Source of the DNA: Enterococcus moraviensis ATCC BAA-383
Lineage (GTDB): Bacteria > Bacillota > Bacilli > Lactobacillales > Enterococcaceae
Reading direction: 5' to 3'
NCBI RefSeq assembly: GCF_000407445.1
Contig: NZ_ASWB01000001.1
Location: 434,001 to 498,000 of the forward strand
Length of the DNA stretch: 64,000 nt
Shown piece after piece: positions 30,452-39,895 of this stretch. How positions within the stretch are numbered: position 1 is the stretch's first letter; each line of letters starts with the position of its first letter. The notes beneath the pieces are model-generated. The model was not told the origin of the DNA. It searched no databases and saw only the letters and a program-made list of their open reading frames with translations. The translations under genes and the position numbers were made by a program.

Positions 30452-32014
30452 CTAATCTTCTTTAGCAGTAGATTTAGTATCATCAGGTTTTAAATTCCCT
30501 TTACTAATGCCGATTTGAACAACAGAATTAGTTGGAAGAAACTCATTGTATTGACTCATATTGACAACGGTTCCCTTGGTTACTGTTGAGTCAACATAAT
30601 AAACTTGATACGTGATATTCGCTCCTTTTGATTGATACTCATCATAAAAAATCTTTTGAAGATCTCCTTCTAAGGTATTATCACGTAAATCTTTCATATA
30701 AGGTTTTCCGAAAGAATAAACCACTTGGATCACAGGTTTTTCATCTTTTTCAGTATATTTTTTCCCAATTTCTACCGATTGGCTTATAAATCTACCGTAA
30801 GGAACATCATCACTAAAGACTTGTTTCACTTGCACTTGCAGTCCGTTCGCTTTTGCATCTGCTTCTTCTGATGTAAACTGTGAAAAATCTGGAACAATCA
30901 TCGCTTTCCCCGTTGAAACAGTTATCGCCATTGAATCTTTCTTGGCAACTTTGGTGTCTTTTCCAATATTTTGTGAAATGACTTTCCCGTTTTCGATTTT
31001 ATCTGAATCTGCTTCATCAACTTTCAGCGTGATGTCATTTTTCTTAGCCCACTCTGTCACTTCATCTTTTGCTTTACCAGTAAAATCAGGTACTGAGATG
31101 TCTTTTTCAAACACTTCTTTTCCTTTTGAAAAATACACTTTTGCTTTATCTTTGCGTTTATAATTTTCAGCTTTGACATCTTTATTCGTTATTTCAAATT
31201 TTATATAGTCGCCGGCTGGTACTTTGTCACTATATTCTTCAATAATCGCCAGATTTTCTGCTTTTTTCTCACTTATCCAACTCTTTGCATCTTTGATTTT
31301 CATTGATTTAAAATCAGCTAAAGCTATCCCTTCATCCGGATCCGGGCCTAAACTTGCATCAACGACTAATTCTTTTCCTTTTTTAATCTTTTTATTCTTC
31401 ACATTTTGATGGATGACTGCGTTGGCTGCTTTATCAAAATCATATTTTTGCTCTACCTGAAGTTTGACACCATTTTCGGATGTCCACTCACGTACTTCTG
31501 CCAATTCTTTTCCTTCAAAATTCGGTACTTCCACATGTGTTAATTGATAATACCCAAAATAGAGCAGAGAAACGGACAATATACTTATAAGAGCAATAAG
31601 AGTGTATTTTCTTATTTTTTTCTTTTTATATGTTGGATCAGTTTCAATCACTTCTTCTGGATTTTTTGACTGATTTCTTGTTGCAGTGATTGGTTCAACA
31701 GTTACAATTTCTTTTTTTGGTTCAGTTTTTTTCTTTTTGATACGTTTCTTTGTATAAATCAACTCTTCTGACTTTTCTGGTTGGGTTCTTGTTTCAGGAG
31801 ATTTCGGTACATTATCAGGGCTATTCTTAGGTCCTGGAACAACGTTTGAATGAACTTCATTTGATGAAAATGAGTCATTCTGATTTAATAAAGGCTTTTC
31901 AGTCTTCATTTTTTTTGTTGATTCTTTTTTGCTTAATTTCTCTCTTTGCTCATTTTTTTGCTGACGAGTTTTCTCATAGTTATCTCCGCTAAAATTGGAT
32001 AAAAAATCACTCAT
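30452..32014 (-). CDS. Membrane-anchored PASTA-domain protein without a kinase domain
   Basis: In this 520-residue protein, residues 1-135 are a highly charged, Lys/Glu-rich cytoplasmic region without a recognisable fold. About 137-156 is a single membrane segment. About 160-440 holds three clear PASTA-like repeats (beginning V-E-V-P-N-F, I-S-V-P-D-F and M-I-V-P-D-F) and one degenerate copy. A C-terminal extracellular domain follows. PASTA domains in PknB/PrkC-type kinases and penicillin-binding proteins recognise muropeptides or lipid II, but this protein has neither catalytic part. Its ATG overlaps the end of the ABC ATPase gene by eight bases, so it is probably a functional partner of that transporter. 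Confidence 0.87.
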   Translation of the reverse strand: MSDFLSNFSGDNYEKTRQQKNEQREKLSKKESTKKMKTEKPLLNQNDSFSSNEVHSNVVPGPKNSPDNVPKSPETRTQPEKSEELIYTKKRIKKKKTEPKKEIVTVEPITATRNQSKNPEEVIETDPTYKKKKIRKYTLIALISILSVSLLYFGYYQLTHVEVPNFEGKELAEVREWTSENGVKLQVEQKYDFDKAANAVIHQNVKNKKIKKGKELVVDASLGPDPDEGIALADFKSMKIKDAKSWISEKKAENLAIIEEYSDKVPAGDYIKFEITNKDVKAENYKRKDKAKVYFSKGKEVFEKDISVPDFTGKAKDEVTEWAKKNDITLKVDEADSDKIENGKVISQNIGKDTKVAKKDSMAITVSTGKAMIVPDFSQFTSEEADAKANGLQVQVKQVFSDDVPYGRFISQSVEIGKKYTEKDEKPVIQVVYSFGKPYMKDLRDNTLEGDLQKIFYDEYQSKGANITYQVYYVDSTVTKGTVVNMSQYNEFLPTNSVVQIGISKGNLKPDDTKSTAKED

Positions 32015-32681
32015 ATTTTTTTAACACACCTTTTTTCAGGTAATAGGTTTCATCAGATTGTGCCGCAATATCATTTGAATGCGTCACAACAATGACACAT
32101 TTATTATGAACTTTGGCAAGATTATGAAAAATATCAACAATCTCTTGTTCCATTCCTTCATCTAAGTTTCCCGTTGGTTCATCGGCTAGAATAACATCCA
32201 CGTTTGTTGCTAAAGCGCGCGCAATTGCCACACGCTGTTGTTCTCCCCCAGAAAGTTGATTTACAAGTCGATCCGCTTTCTCACTTGTAATTCCGATATA
32301 ATCTAAAAGGTTATAAGCAACTTCTTTTTGATTAGGTGGCAGTTCATTATCTGTGATCGACATTGCTACCAAGACATTTTCTAATGCAGTTAGATAAGGA
32401 ACCAAATTATAACTTTGAAAAATGATACTAATATCATCACGGCGATATTTTTCATAGCCGATCGTTTTAATATCTTGTCCATTTAATAATACTTGACCTT
32501 CTTTAGGAGTATCCAATGCACTAATCAACGAAAGGAATGTTGTTTTTCCAGACCCTGATTGTCCTAAAATGGTATAAAACTTCCCTTTTTCAAACGAAAC
32601 GCTAGTATCTTTCAAAATAAAACGACGCTGATCGCCATCTTGATAAAAATAACTAAGATTCTTTGTTTCTAATATTGCCAT
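32007..32681 (-). CDS. ABC transporter ATP-binding protein (MacB/LolD-like)
   Basis: This 224-residue ATPase has Walker [10 protein letters not shown], signature L-S-G-G-E-Q-Q-R-V and Walker [13 protein letters not shown]. It is the type that pairs with FtsX/MacB-fold permeases used for mechanotransmission or lipoprotein and peptide export rather than import. I choose the ATG at 32681, nine bases from AGGAGG. The GTG at 32687 is too close. That ribosome-binding site overlaps the stop codon of the permease gene, so permease, ATPase and PASTA protein are made from one coupled message. Confidence 0.93.
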   Translation of the reverse strand: MAILETKNLSYFYQDGDQRRFILKDTSVSFEKGKFYTILGQSGSGKTTFLSLISALDTPKEGQVLLNGQDIKTIGYEKYRRDDISIIFQSYNLVPYLTALENVLVAMSITDNELPPNQKEVAYNLLDYIGITSEKADRLVNQLSGGEQQRVAIARALATNVDVILADEPTGNLDEGMEQEIVDIFHNLAKVHNKCVIVVTHSNDIAAQSDETYYLKKGVLKKYE

Positions 32682-32694
32682 TTTCACATACCTC

Positions 32695-34161
32695 CTACAT
32701 CATAATTTTCTTTGGATTCAAGCGAACAATATATAGTAATGGTAAAATTGCTGCTAATAACACTGTACCTAAGCCAACAACGAGATAGGTGATGATATAG
32801 CCTAATGAGAATTTCACTTCATAAGCGTTCATGATATCATCGCTTGTTAGATCAGTAGATCCTAATCCATCCATAGTCATAAACATATCCATTTGATTCG
32901 TTGTAGTGCTCAATATATCACTATTTAATAACGATTCTGAAACTAATTTCCCTAAGAAATTACCTGTAATCAAAGAGAGTATCAAGGCAATTCCACTAAT
33001 GATCAACATTTCGATAATAATTTGTCCCATAACATGGCTACGTTTATCTCCTAATGATAAATAGATACCTAATTCATGTTTACGATCACGCATAAACAAC
33101 AGTACCACAAGAGAAATGATCAATAATGTTGCAATAACAGCAATCATAACAACATACCCTGAGATTTGAGACATTTTTTTCATGCTACCACCAATTTGTT
33201 CGTATTGATCAGTTGATGCTTTCACCGTGTATAATTTTGGTAAAAGGGGTTGCGTTTCTTGTTTGAAAGCCTCTACATCATCTGGACTTTTCAATACATA
33301 AATTGGCGTATAATATTCTTCTTGGTCTTCTTCTGTCACAAATTGACTATCAGGTGCAACTTTTTTTAATTTGTCTTCGTAGTCTTTATTGATTTCGAGC
33401 ACTGTCTTATTTGGCAAATAAACAGTATTGAGTTGTTGTAGCGACATGAATTGCTGATTCATGTCTTGATCTTCCTCTTTTTTACTTTCTTTGTCTTTCA
33501 TTTCTACAGTGGTTGGTTCAAAAATTCCAATGATTTGGATTGGAACATCTATCTTAAATAGTTCCTTCTCTTCACCACTCTCAGTATAATCATATCCCCG
33601 AGTGTCCATCACCATTTGGTCTCCAACAGACAAGCCGTTTTCTTCTGCCACTTTTGACGAAATCAGTCCAACATTTTTACCATTATCAATGTCTTCTTGC
33701 GTGAACACTTTACCATCTACGACTTTTATATTCTTTTCTTCAACATCTACAATTTTATGATAGTTTGACCCCTTTAATGTAAAACCTTCCATCATTCCAC
33801 CAGATTCTTCTGAATCCATAGAGGCACTTTTAAGATCTTTTGTTTGTGAGTAACTTACTGCATTATAATCATAGTATTTTACATAAGGAGACTCTCCAAT
33901 TTTTTTCATCAAATCGACTTTAAGTTGGTCAATTTTAAGATCTTCTTTTGCAAATTCTTCTTGATTATTTTCGTAATCAAGTTGAACAGTTGCCATAGCA
34001 CCTAACTGTTTTTTAACACTTTTTTCAACATTTTGAGTAGATTGCTGAATTGCAATCGAACCTGCGATAACATTCCCTAATACAAATATCACTGCAAATA
34101 AAATAAGTGACTTTCCTTTTTTTCGAGTGACGCTGCATAATGCTCGTTTAATAAAATTCAC
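32695..34161 (-). CDS. ABC transporter permease, FtsX/MacB fold
   Basis: This 488-residue permease has one N-terminal membrane segment, a large extracytoplasmic domain (about residues 40-330, with coiled-coil-like acidic stretches), then three C-terminal segments. This is the four-segment FtsX/MacB topology. The start is a GTG at 34161 with AGGAGA seven bases upstream, and upstream in-frame codons lack a ribosome-binding site. It is the first gene of the permease-ATPase-PASTA operon. Such transporters often shuttle conformational signals across the membrane. The substrate or signal here is unknown. Confidence 0.9.
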   Translation of the reverse strand: MNFIKRALCSVTRKKGKSLILFAVIFVLGNVIAGSIAIQQSTQNVEKSVKKQLGAMATVQLDYENNQEEFAKEDLKIDQLKVDLMKKIGESPYVKYYDYNAVSYSQTKDLKSASMDSEESGGMMEGFTLKGSNYHKIVDVEEKNIKVVDGKVFTQEDIDNGKNVGLISSKVAEENGLSVGDQMVMDTRGYDYTESGEEKELFKIDVPIQIIGIFEPTTVEMKDKESKKEEDQDMNQQFMSLQQLNTVYLPNKTVLEINKDYEDKLKKVAPDSQFVTEEDQEEYYTPIYVLKSPDDVEAFKQETQPLLPKLYTVKASTDQYEQIGGSMKKMSQISGYVVMIAVIATLLIISLVVLLFMRDRKHELGIYLSLGDKRSHVMGQIIIEMLIISGIALILSLITGNFLGKLVSESLLNSDILSTTTNQMDMFMTMDGLGSTDLTSDDIMNAYEVKFSLGYIITYLVVGLGTVLLAAILPLLYIVRLNPKKIMM

Positions 34162-34330
34162 GTTCTCATCTCCTTTTAAGAAAAATATAACTAATATCAT
34201 TATTCCATAACACTTCACGATAAACAAGCTGTTTTTTCCTTAGTAGGCTAATCTTACAATTTTAATAGATTATAATTTTATAATTGTTTATTTTGATTTT
34301 TAAAATAACAACTTTATTATGAAAAAACAA

Positions 34331-34360
34331 AAAAACCTCACTAAAAATAGTGGGGTTTTT
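34331..34360 (-). terminator. frr terminator
   Basis: Stem AAAAACCTCACTA (34331) with TAGTGGGGTTTTT (ending 34360), with one G-T pair and a U-rich tail on the minus strand. It lies 19 bases past the frr stop. Confidence 0.85.
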
Positions 34361-34378
34361 CCGCTTATTGTTTTTTTA

Positions 34379-34936
34379 TTATACCTCTAAAAGCTCTTTC
34401 TCTTTTTCAGAAGTGATAGCATCAATATTTTTCACACTATCATCTGTTAATTTTTGAGCTTCTTTCTCTAGATTACGTAGTTCATCTTCAGTAATCTCAT
34501 TATTTTTCTGTTGTTTTTTTAATTCATCAATCGCATCACGACGAATATTACGTACAGCGATTTTAGCATTTTCTGCAGCTTTTTTCACATCTTTTGCTAA
34601 TTCTTTACGACGCTCTTCTGTTAATTGCGGAATGACTAAACGAATGACTGTACCATCATTTGTTGGGCTGATGCCAATATCACTCGCTTGAATTGCTTTT
34701 TCGATATCTTCTAATGAATTTTTATCAAATGGCGTGATCATTAAAACACGCGCTTCTGGAATATTGATTCCAGCTAATTGGTTAACTGGCGTAAGTGCGC
34801 CGTAGTAATCCACTTGGATTCGGTCTAAAAGGCTTGCATTGGCACGTCCTGCGCGGATTTGACCAAGTTCACGTTGTAAACTTTGTTCTGCTTTACTCAT
34901 TTTTTCTTTTGCTGTTGCTAATACAGTTCCACTCAT
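34379..34936 (-). CDS. frr: Ribosome recycling factor
   Basis: Splits post-termination ribosomes together with EF-G. It has 185 residues, the normal length. The N-terminal helix K-E-K-M-S-K-A and the G-R-A-N-A-S-L-L stretch are characteristic, as is the C-terminal acidic/basic helical bundle. Its ATG follows the pyrH stop by two bases. pyrH-frr downstream of rpsB-tsf is the common bacterial order. Confidence 0.98.
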   Translation of the reverse strand: MSGTVLATAKEKMSKAEQSLQRELGQIRAGRANASLLDRIQVDYYGALTPVNQLAGINIPEARVLMITPFDKNSLEDIEKAIQASDIGISPTNDGTVIRLVIPQLTEERRKELAKDVKKAAENAKIAVRNIRRDAIDELKKQQKNNEITEDELRNLEKEAQKLTDDSVKNIDAITSEKEKELLEV

Positions 34937-34938
34937 TT

Positions 34939-35685
<747 letters not shown>

Positions 35686-35743
35686 CTAAGAACATTTTAA
35701 CATACTATAGGCAATCTGCCAGTCTATTTCTTTTGATTTGCCT

Positions 35744-35774
35744 AAAAAAAGGGAGCGCATCTTAATGCGTTCCC
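35744..35774 (-). terminator. tsf terminator
   Basis: Stem GGGAGCGCAT (35751) with ATGCGTTCCC (ending 35774) and a CTTA loop, followed on the minus strand by seven U residues. Confidence 0.92.
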
Positions 35775-35796
35775 AACTGTTACAGAAGTAACAGAT

Positions 35797-36678
35797 TTAT
35801 TTTTTAATTTGGCTCATTACTTCATCCGCGAAGTTATCTTCACGTTTTTGAATTCCTTCGCCCACTTCAAAGCGGATGAATGATTTAACTGTTGCGCCTT
35901 TAGAAGCAACAAATTTTTCAACTGTCATATCTGGATCTTTAACGAATGGTTGATCTACTAATGAAATTTCAGCTTTAAATTTGTTTAAGCGTCCAACAAC
36001 CATTTTTTCAACGATATTTGCTGGTTTACCTTCGTTTAATGCTTGCTCAGAAAGAATAGCTTTTTCGTGTTCTAATTCTTCTTGTGGAATTTGAGATTCG
36101 TTTACATAACGAGGATTGATAGCTGCAACGTGCATTGCAACGTCTTTCGCTACTTCTTCGTCAGTTGTTCCATCTAATACAGTTAATACTGCAATACGTC
36201 CACCCATGTGTAAATAAGCACCAAATGCTGCATTATCGTCTTTTTCAACTAGTTCAAAACGACGGAAGCTGATTTTTTCACCGATAACAGTAGTTGCTTC
36301 GATTAATTCAGTTTCTAACGTACCTTTATCTGTTTTAAGAGCTAATGCTTCTTCCATGTTCGCTGGTTTGTTAGTAGCAATTTCAGTTGCAATTTTTTTA
36401 ACTAAGTCTTGGAACATTTCGTTTTTAGATACAAAGTCAGTTTCTGAGTTTACTTCTACGATTGCTGCAAAGTTACCGTTTGATGCAACGTTTGCTAAAC
36501 CTTCTGCTGCAACACGATCATTTTTCTTAGCTGCTTTAGCCATTCCTTTTTCACGTAGGTAATCAACAGCTGCATCCATGTTACCTTCTACTTCTACTAA
36601 TGCTCTTTTTGCATCCATCATACCGACACCAGTCATGTCACGTAGTTCTTTAACTAATTTTGCTGAAATATCTGCCAT
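35797..36678 (-). CDS. tsf: Translation elongation factor Ts
   Basis: Guanine nucleotide exchange factor for EF-Tu. It has 293 residues, the normal bacterial length. The N-terminal UBA-like domain includes [14 protein letters not shown], and T-D-F-V-S-K-N is the exchange motif that contacts EF-Tu. AGGAGG precedes the ATG. Unusually, a 352-base gap with a terminator and two structured repeats separates it from rpsB. Confidence 0.98.
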   Translation of the reverse strand: MADISAKLVKELRDMTGVGMMDAKRALVEVEGNMDAAVDYLREKGMAKAAKKNDRVAAEGLANVASNGNFAAIVEVNSETDFVSKNEMFQDLVKKIATEIATNKPANMEEALALKTDKGTLETELIEATTVIGEKISFRRFELVEKDDNAAFGAYLHMGGRIAVLTVLDGTTDEEVAKDVAMHVAAINPRYVNESQIPQEELEHEKAILSEQALNEGKPANIVEKMVVGRLNKFKAEISLVDQPFVKDPDMTVEKFVASKGATVKSFIRFEVGEGIQKREDNFADEVMSQIKK

Positions 36679-36697
36679 TTTTTGTTCCTCCTAATTT

Positions 36698-36817
36698 TTA
36701 AAAGCGTAGCAGGCTCGTTTAACCTTGACTGAAAAACAGGAAAAATTGATTGAGACGCGTTTTGTCTCACTCCATTTTTATCTTTTTTCCAAAGGGTTAG
36801 CCTGCATAGCTAGATAG
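36698..36817 (-). repeat. Structured intergenic repeat, copy 2a (tsf leader)
   Basis: 120-bp unit with an intact outer stem GCAGGCT (36709-36715) with AGCCTGC (36799-36805) and an inner hairpin TGAGAC...GTCTCA. It ends 19 bases before the tsf start codon. It is the unit nearest the gene in a direct tandem with copy 2b. Confidence 0.87.
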
Positions 36818-36940
36818 TTTTAAAAGCATAGCGGGCTCGTCCAGCTCTGACAGAAAAATAGGAAAATATAACTGAGGTGTTTTTTGCCTCATTTATATTT
36901 TATCTTTTTTCCGAGAGTTTGGCTCTTGAAGCTAGATAAT
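36818..36940 (-). repeat. Structured intergenic repeat, copy 2b
   Basis: Tandem partner of copy 2a in the same orientation. The inner hairpin is TGAGG...CCTCA, a base-pair-conserving change from copy 2a. The outer stem is degraded on one side (GCGGGCT versus GGCTCTTG). Together the two units fill most of the rpsB-tsf gap. Confidence 0.85.
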
Positions 36941-36961
36941 GAGAATTCTAAAATTCGTTTT

Positions 36962-37018
36962 AAAAAAGCTATCTCAAAGGAGAATCAGGCTTTTTTCGCC
37001 TAGCCTTCGAGACAGCTC
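36962..37018 (-). terminator. rpsB terminator
   Basis: On the minus strand AGCTGTCTCGAAGG pairs with CCTTTGAGATAGCT (36968-37018, one mismatch), followed by six U residues. It lies 12 bases past the rpsB stop, so it limits transcription into tsf. Confidence 0.85.
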
Positions 37019-37030
37019 CGTTATTTCATA

Positions 37031-37819
37031 TTATTCTGCTGAATCGTTTGCGCCTTCAACAACATCAACGATTTCTTCGATTGAAGTTGCTGCTTCTGGT
37101 GCTGCTTCAACAAAGATTTCTTCTACAGCTTGATCTTCACCTTGGTTTCCTTCGATGAAAGCATCAGCCATTTTAGCAGTGATTAATTTAACCGCACGAA
37201 TTGCATCATCATTTGATGGAATTACTACGTCGATTTCATCTGGATCACAGTTTGTATCAACCATCGCTACGATTGGGATGTTCAATTTTTGAGCTTCTTG
37301 AACAGCAATACGTTCTTTACGAGGGTCAACAATGTACATTACATCTGGAATTCTAGGCATATCTTGAATACCACCTAAGAATTTTTCTAGACGTTCACGT
37401 TGTTTGTTTAAACCAACAACTTCTTTTTTAGGAAGGACATCAAAAGTTCCATCTTCTTCCATTTTATTGATATCTTTCAAACGTTTGATACGTTTTTGGA
37501 TTGTATCCCAGTTAGTCAATGTTCCACCTAACCAACGGTGGTTAACAAAGTATTGACCTGAACGAATTGCTTCGTCTTTGATCGCTTCTTGTGCTTGTTT
37601 TTTAGTTCCTACGAATAATGCAACGCCGCCATCTTCAGCAACATTTTTCATGTAATCGTAAGCAGCATCTACTAATTTAACTGTTTTTTGTAAGTCAATG
37701 ATGTAGATTCCGTTTCTTTCTGTGAAGATGTATTTCTTCATTTTTGGGTTCCAGCGACGAGTTTGGTGTCCAAAGTGTACGCCGGCTTCTAGTAATTGTT
37801 TCATAGAAATTACTGCCAT
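37031..37819 (-). CDS. rpsB: 30S ribosomal protein S2
   Basis: Component of the small ribosomal subunit. The protein has 262 residues, with the N-terminal signature [13 protein letters not shown] and the central [10 protein letters not shown]-x-E-A motif. The C-terminus has an acidic extension (Glu/Ala-rich) longer than in Bacillus. A strong promoter and a structured ~130-base leader precede it, and a terminator separates it from tsf. Confidence 0.98.
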   Translation of the reverse strand: MAVISMKQLLEAGVHFGHQTRRWNPKMKKYIFTERNGIYIIDLQKTVKLVDAAYDYMKNVAEDGGVALFVGTKKQAQEAIKDEAIRSGQYFVNHRWLGGTLTNWDTIQKRIKRLKDINKMEEDGTFDVLPKKEVVGLNKQRERLEKFLGGIQDMPRIPDVMYIVDPRKERIAVQEAQKLNIPIVAMVDTNCDPDEIDVVIPSNDDAIRAVKLITAKMADAFIEGNQGEDQAVEEIFVEAAPEAATSIEEIVDVVEGANDSAE

Positions 37820-37874
37820 TTTTTGTTTCCTCCAATTTGGTTTTTATTTGTTCCCTCTCCAGTTATCATCTTTA

Positions 37875-37941
37875 TAAGGAACTACTAAAAGTAGCACCGC
37901 CTTACAAATCAAATCCGGATGTGGATTTAGTGTTTTCACAC
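37875..37941 (-). promoter_or_regulatory. Structured leader of rpsB
   Basis: Read on the minus strand, three hairpins follow one another. These are GUGU-GAAA-ACAC, then AAAUCC-N6-GGAUUU, then a two-part stem joining UAAGG/CCUUA and CUACU/AGUAG. They fit an autoregulatory ribosomal-protein leader. S2 is known to autoregulate rpsB-tsf in E. coli, but no specific match to a Firmicutes S2 leader can be claimed. Confidence 0.5.
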
Positions 37942-37949
37942 CGTTGTCT

Positions 37950-37978
37950 AGTATACATTATTATCCAATTGATTTCAA
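37950..37978 (-). promoter_or_regulatory. rpsB promoter
   Basis: -35 TTGAAA (37978-37973) and -10 TATACT (37955-37950) with a 17-base spacer. Transcription would start about 125 bases before the rpsB ATG. Confidence 0.8.
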
Positions 37979-38000
37979 CCATCTCAACGACTTTTTTTAG

Positions 38001-38049
38001 AAAAAAAAGCTGAAAAAATAAATCCTGATGTAGGGTTTACTTTTTCAGC
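38001..38049 (-). terminator. Terminator of the carbonic anhydrase gene
   Basis: GCTGAAAAA-ATAAATCC (38009) pairs with GGGTTTACTTTTTCAGC (ending 38049) imperfectly, then eight U residues follow on the minus strand. It insulates the rpsB promoter. Confidence 0.8.
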
Positions 38050-38075
38050 CTAAGAAATTGTTTCTTTATATGATG

Positions 38076-38837
38076 TTATTCATTATGTTCAAGAACGACT
38101 CTCTCGTTTAACGGTTGAACTTCACGGTTGTTATGATCGTAAAATTCTTGGAACTTTTTGATTTGTTCTTTCGATACTTGTACTGGATTTTTTAAAACGT
38201 ACCATTCAACATTCTCAGTCAATGGCGGTGTAGTTAAAGAACCTAAATAATGATAGTAGCTCATATTTTCTGGAAACATTGTTTGAATATTTGAAATCTC
38301 AGTATTTTTTCCGTCAGATACGTCATCAATTACTTCTTGAAAGCCTTTATTTTCAGAACCTTCTTCAAAGAATACGCCAATTACAGCTAAACGTCCATCT
38401 TGTGCTTGATTCACGAAGTGAGCTTCTAATGGGTAATGTTTACCGTCTACAGTATGTTCACTTTGTGCGTGAAAATGAAACTGTGTTAAGGTAAATGTTC
38501 TTTGGTTTATTGTAGCCGTGCCTGAGTCGGTGACTTGAATACTGTGACCATTATTTTCTGCTTTGGAAATTTTAGTACTATAATCTAACTCGATTGCTCC
38601 AGCATCTGTCATTTTTTCTACATCAGCAGTCGGCAAATCGATTGGAGACTGCATCTTCCCTGCAACTTGTTCCCAGTCTTCTTGTTCATCATATTCAAAA
38701 TGACCTGCAGTCTTTTTGTGTGCGCTCTCTTGTGTGTGTGAAGAGCTTTCGTTCGTCTCAGTTTTAGCTTGTTGTGTACAAGCCGTTACAAATAATAGTG
38801 ATGAAAATACCACAGAAATCAGTAACTTCTTTTTCAT
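38076..38837 (-). CDS. Alpha-class carbonic anhydrase lipoprotein
   Basis: Zinc enzyme interconverting CO2 and bicarbonate, anchored outside the cell. Residues 1-20 are a lipoprotein signal peptide with lipobox F-V-T-A-C (Cys20). A Ser/Lys/His-rich linker follows, then the alpha-CA fold. Zinc ligands H121, H123 and H140 lie in Q-F-H-F-H and L-E-A-H-F. Q-S-P-I-D and S-L-T-T-P-P are the other family motifs. At 253 residues it is complete. A 16-bp palindrome and a TATACT -10 lie upstream. Probable roles are bicarbonate supply or surface pH control. Confidence 0.94.
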   Translation of the reverse strand: MKKKLLISVVFSSLLFVTACTQQAKTETNESSSHTQESAHKKTAGHFEYDEQEDWEQVAGKMQSPIDLPTADVEKMTDAGAIELDYSTKISKAENNGHSIQVTDSGTATINQRTFTLTQFHFHAQSEHTVDGKHYPLEAHFVNQAQDGRLAVIGVFFEEGSENKGFQEVIDDVSDGKNTEISNIQTMFPENMSYYHYLGSLTTPPLTENVEWYVLKNPVQVSKEQIKKFQEFYDHNNREVQPLNERVVLEHNE

Positions 38838-38869
38838 ATATGTGTCCTTCTTTCAACCTTAATGCACTT

Positions 38870-38925
38870 AGTATAAAAGCCAAGTTCATTGAATAAAATA
38901 GTTTTTTTTAATAGATATATCTATT
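38870..38925 (-). promoter_or_regulatory. Carbonic anhydrase promoter region with 16-bp palindrome
   Basis: A -10 box TATACT (38875-38870) has only a weak -35. Upstream, AATAGATATATCTATT (38910-38925) is a perfect 16-bp palindrome, placed where an activator or repressor could bind. No regulator can be assigned. Confidence 0.5.
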
Positions 38926-39004
38926 TCTTTTACTTTGCCGGCTCCACTATTATACAGTATACAGTACTGGTTTTCAAATAGAACTTCAAAAAAATTTCAT
39001 TTTT

Positions 39005-39778
39005 TTATTCATGACATTCAAGGTGGTACATAAGGATTCCTGCTGCTATCGCTACATTCAACGACTCTGCCTTTCCTTTAATCGGAATATAAATATTTTG
39101 ATCCGTCTTTTCTAGAAGCTTCTGCGAAACTCCTTGTCCTTCATTTCCCATAATCAGCGCATACTCTTTTACTTTTGATACGTTTGTATAAGAAATCGCT
39201 TCCGGATTCAACTCTGTACCATATATGGGAATATCCCTCTCTTTGAAATTATCGATGATGTCCTCTAAAGACTTACGAATAACGGGTAAATGGTAATTAC
39301 TTCCTTGCATAGCTCTAAGGACTTTACTATTATATATATCTGAACTACCTTCGCCTAAAATTACACCGGAAAGACCTGCAGCATCCGCTGTTCGAATCAT
39401 CGTTCCAACATTTCCAGGATCTTGGACATTATCTAAAAGTAACCAACTACCCCCTAAATGTAGATTTTCATCGTAAACAGGCATTTCAAGTACAGCGATT
39501 ATTCCTTGAGGGGTCGGTAATTCTGATAAAGATACCAAAACCTCATCGGAAACAAAAACCAATAGCTCTTGCGGCTGATCGTCAAGCCACGCAGACCATT
39601 CTAATTGTCCACGCTGATTAAAAAGAACCCATTTAACTTTAGCATTAGCATTAACTGCTTCTTCTATCAAATGAAACCCTTCAATTATGTATTGTTGGTT
39701 CTCTTCTCGATATTTTTTCTTGTGTAATTTTTTTAATTCTTTGATCATTGAATTTTTTGTCGATAAAATTTCTTTCAT
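39005..39778 (-). CDS. TrmH/SpoU-family RNA 2'-O-ribose methyltransferase
   Basis: S-adenosylmethionine-dependent methyltransferase of rRNA or tRNA ribose. In this 257-residue protein an N-terminal RNA-binding domain (about 1-100) precedes the SPOUT knot domain. The family motifs are L-L-D-N-V-Q-D-P-G-N-V-G-T-M-I-R-T-A-D-A, then I-M-G-N-E-G-Q-G-V, then I-P-I-K-G-K-A-E-S-L-N-V-A-I-A. It resembles Bacillus YsgA and RlmB, so an rRNA target is likely but the position is unknown. An extended -10 TGGTATAAT (TATAAT at 39803-39798) lies just upstream, divergent from acyP. Confidence 0.93.
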   Translation of the reverse strand: MKEILSTKNSMIKELKKLHKKKYREENQQYIIEGFHLIEEAVNANAKVKWVLFNQRGQLEWSAWLDDQPQELLVFVSDEVLVSLSELPTPQGIIAVLEMPVYDENLHLGGSWLLLDNVQDPGNVGTMIRTADAAGLSGVILGEGSSDIYNSKVLRAMQGSNYHLPVIRKSLEDIIDNFKERDIPIYGTELNPEAISYTNVSKVKEYALIMGNEGQGVSQKLLEKTDQNIYIPIKGKAESLNVAIAAGILMYHLECHE

Positions 39779-39837
39779 TTCTACACCTCACTTTATTATT
39801 ATACCATGATTTTTTTAATCAGACAGTCACTAGTTGC

Positions 39838-39866
39838 TTGCCAGATGATCAAAAAATCGCTATCAT
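39838..39866 (+). promoter_or_regulatory. acyP promoter
   Basis: -35 TTGCCA (39838-39843) and -10 TATCAT (39861-39866) with a 17-base spacer, 29 bases before the acylphosphatase start. Confidence 0.65.
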
Positions 39867-39895
39867 TAATTTAATAAAAAGCGAGGTGTTCAACA

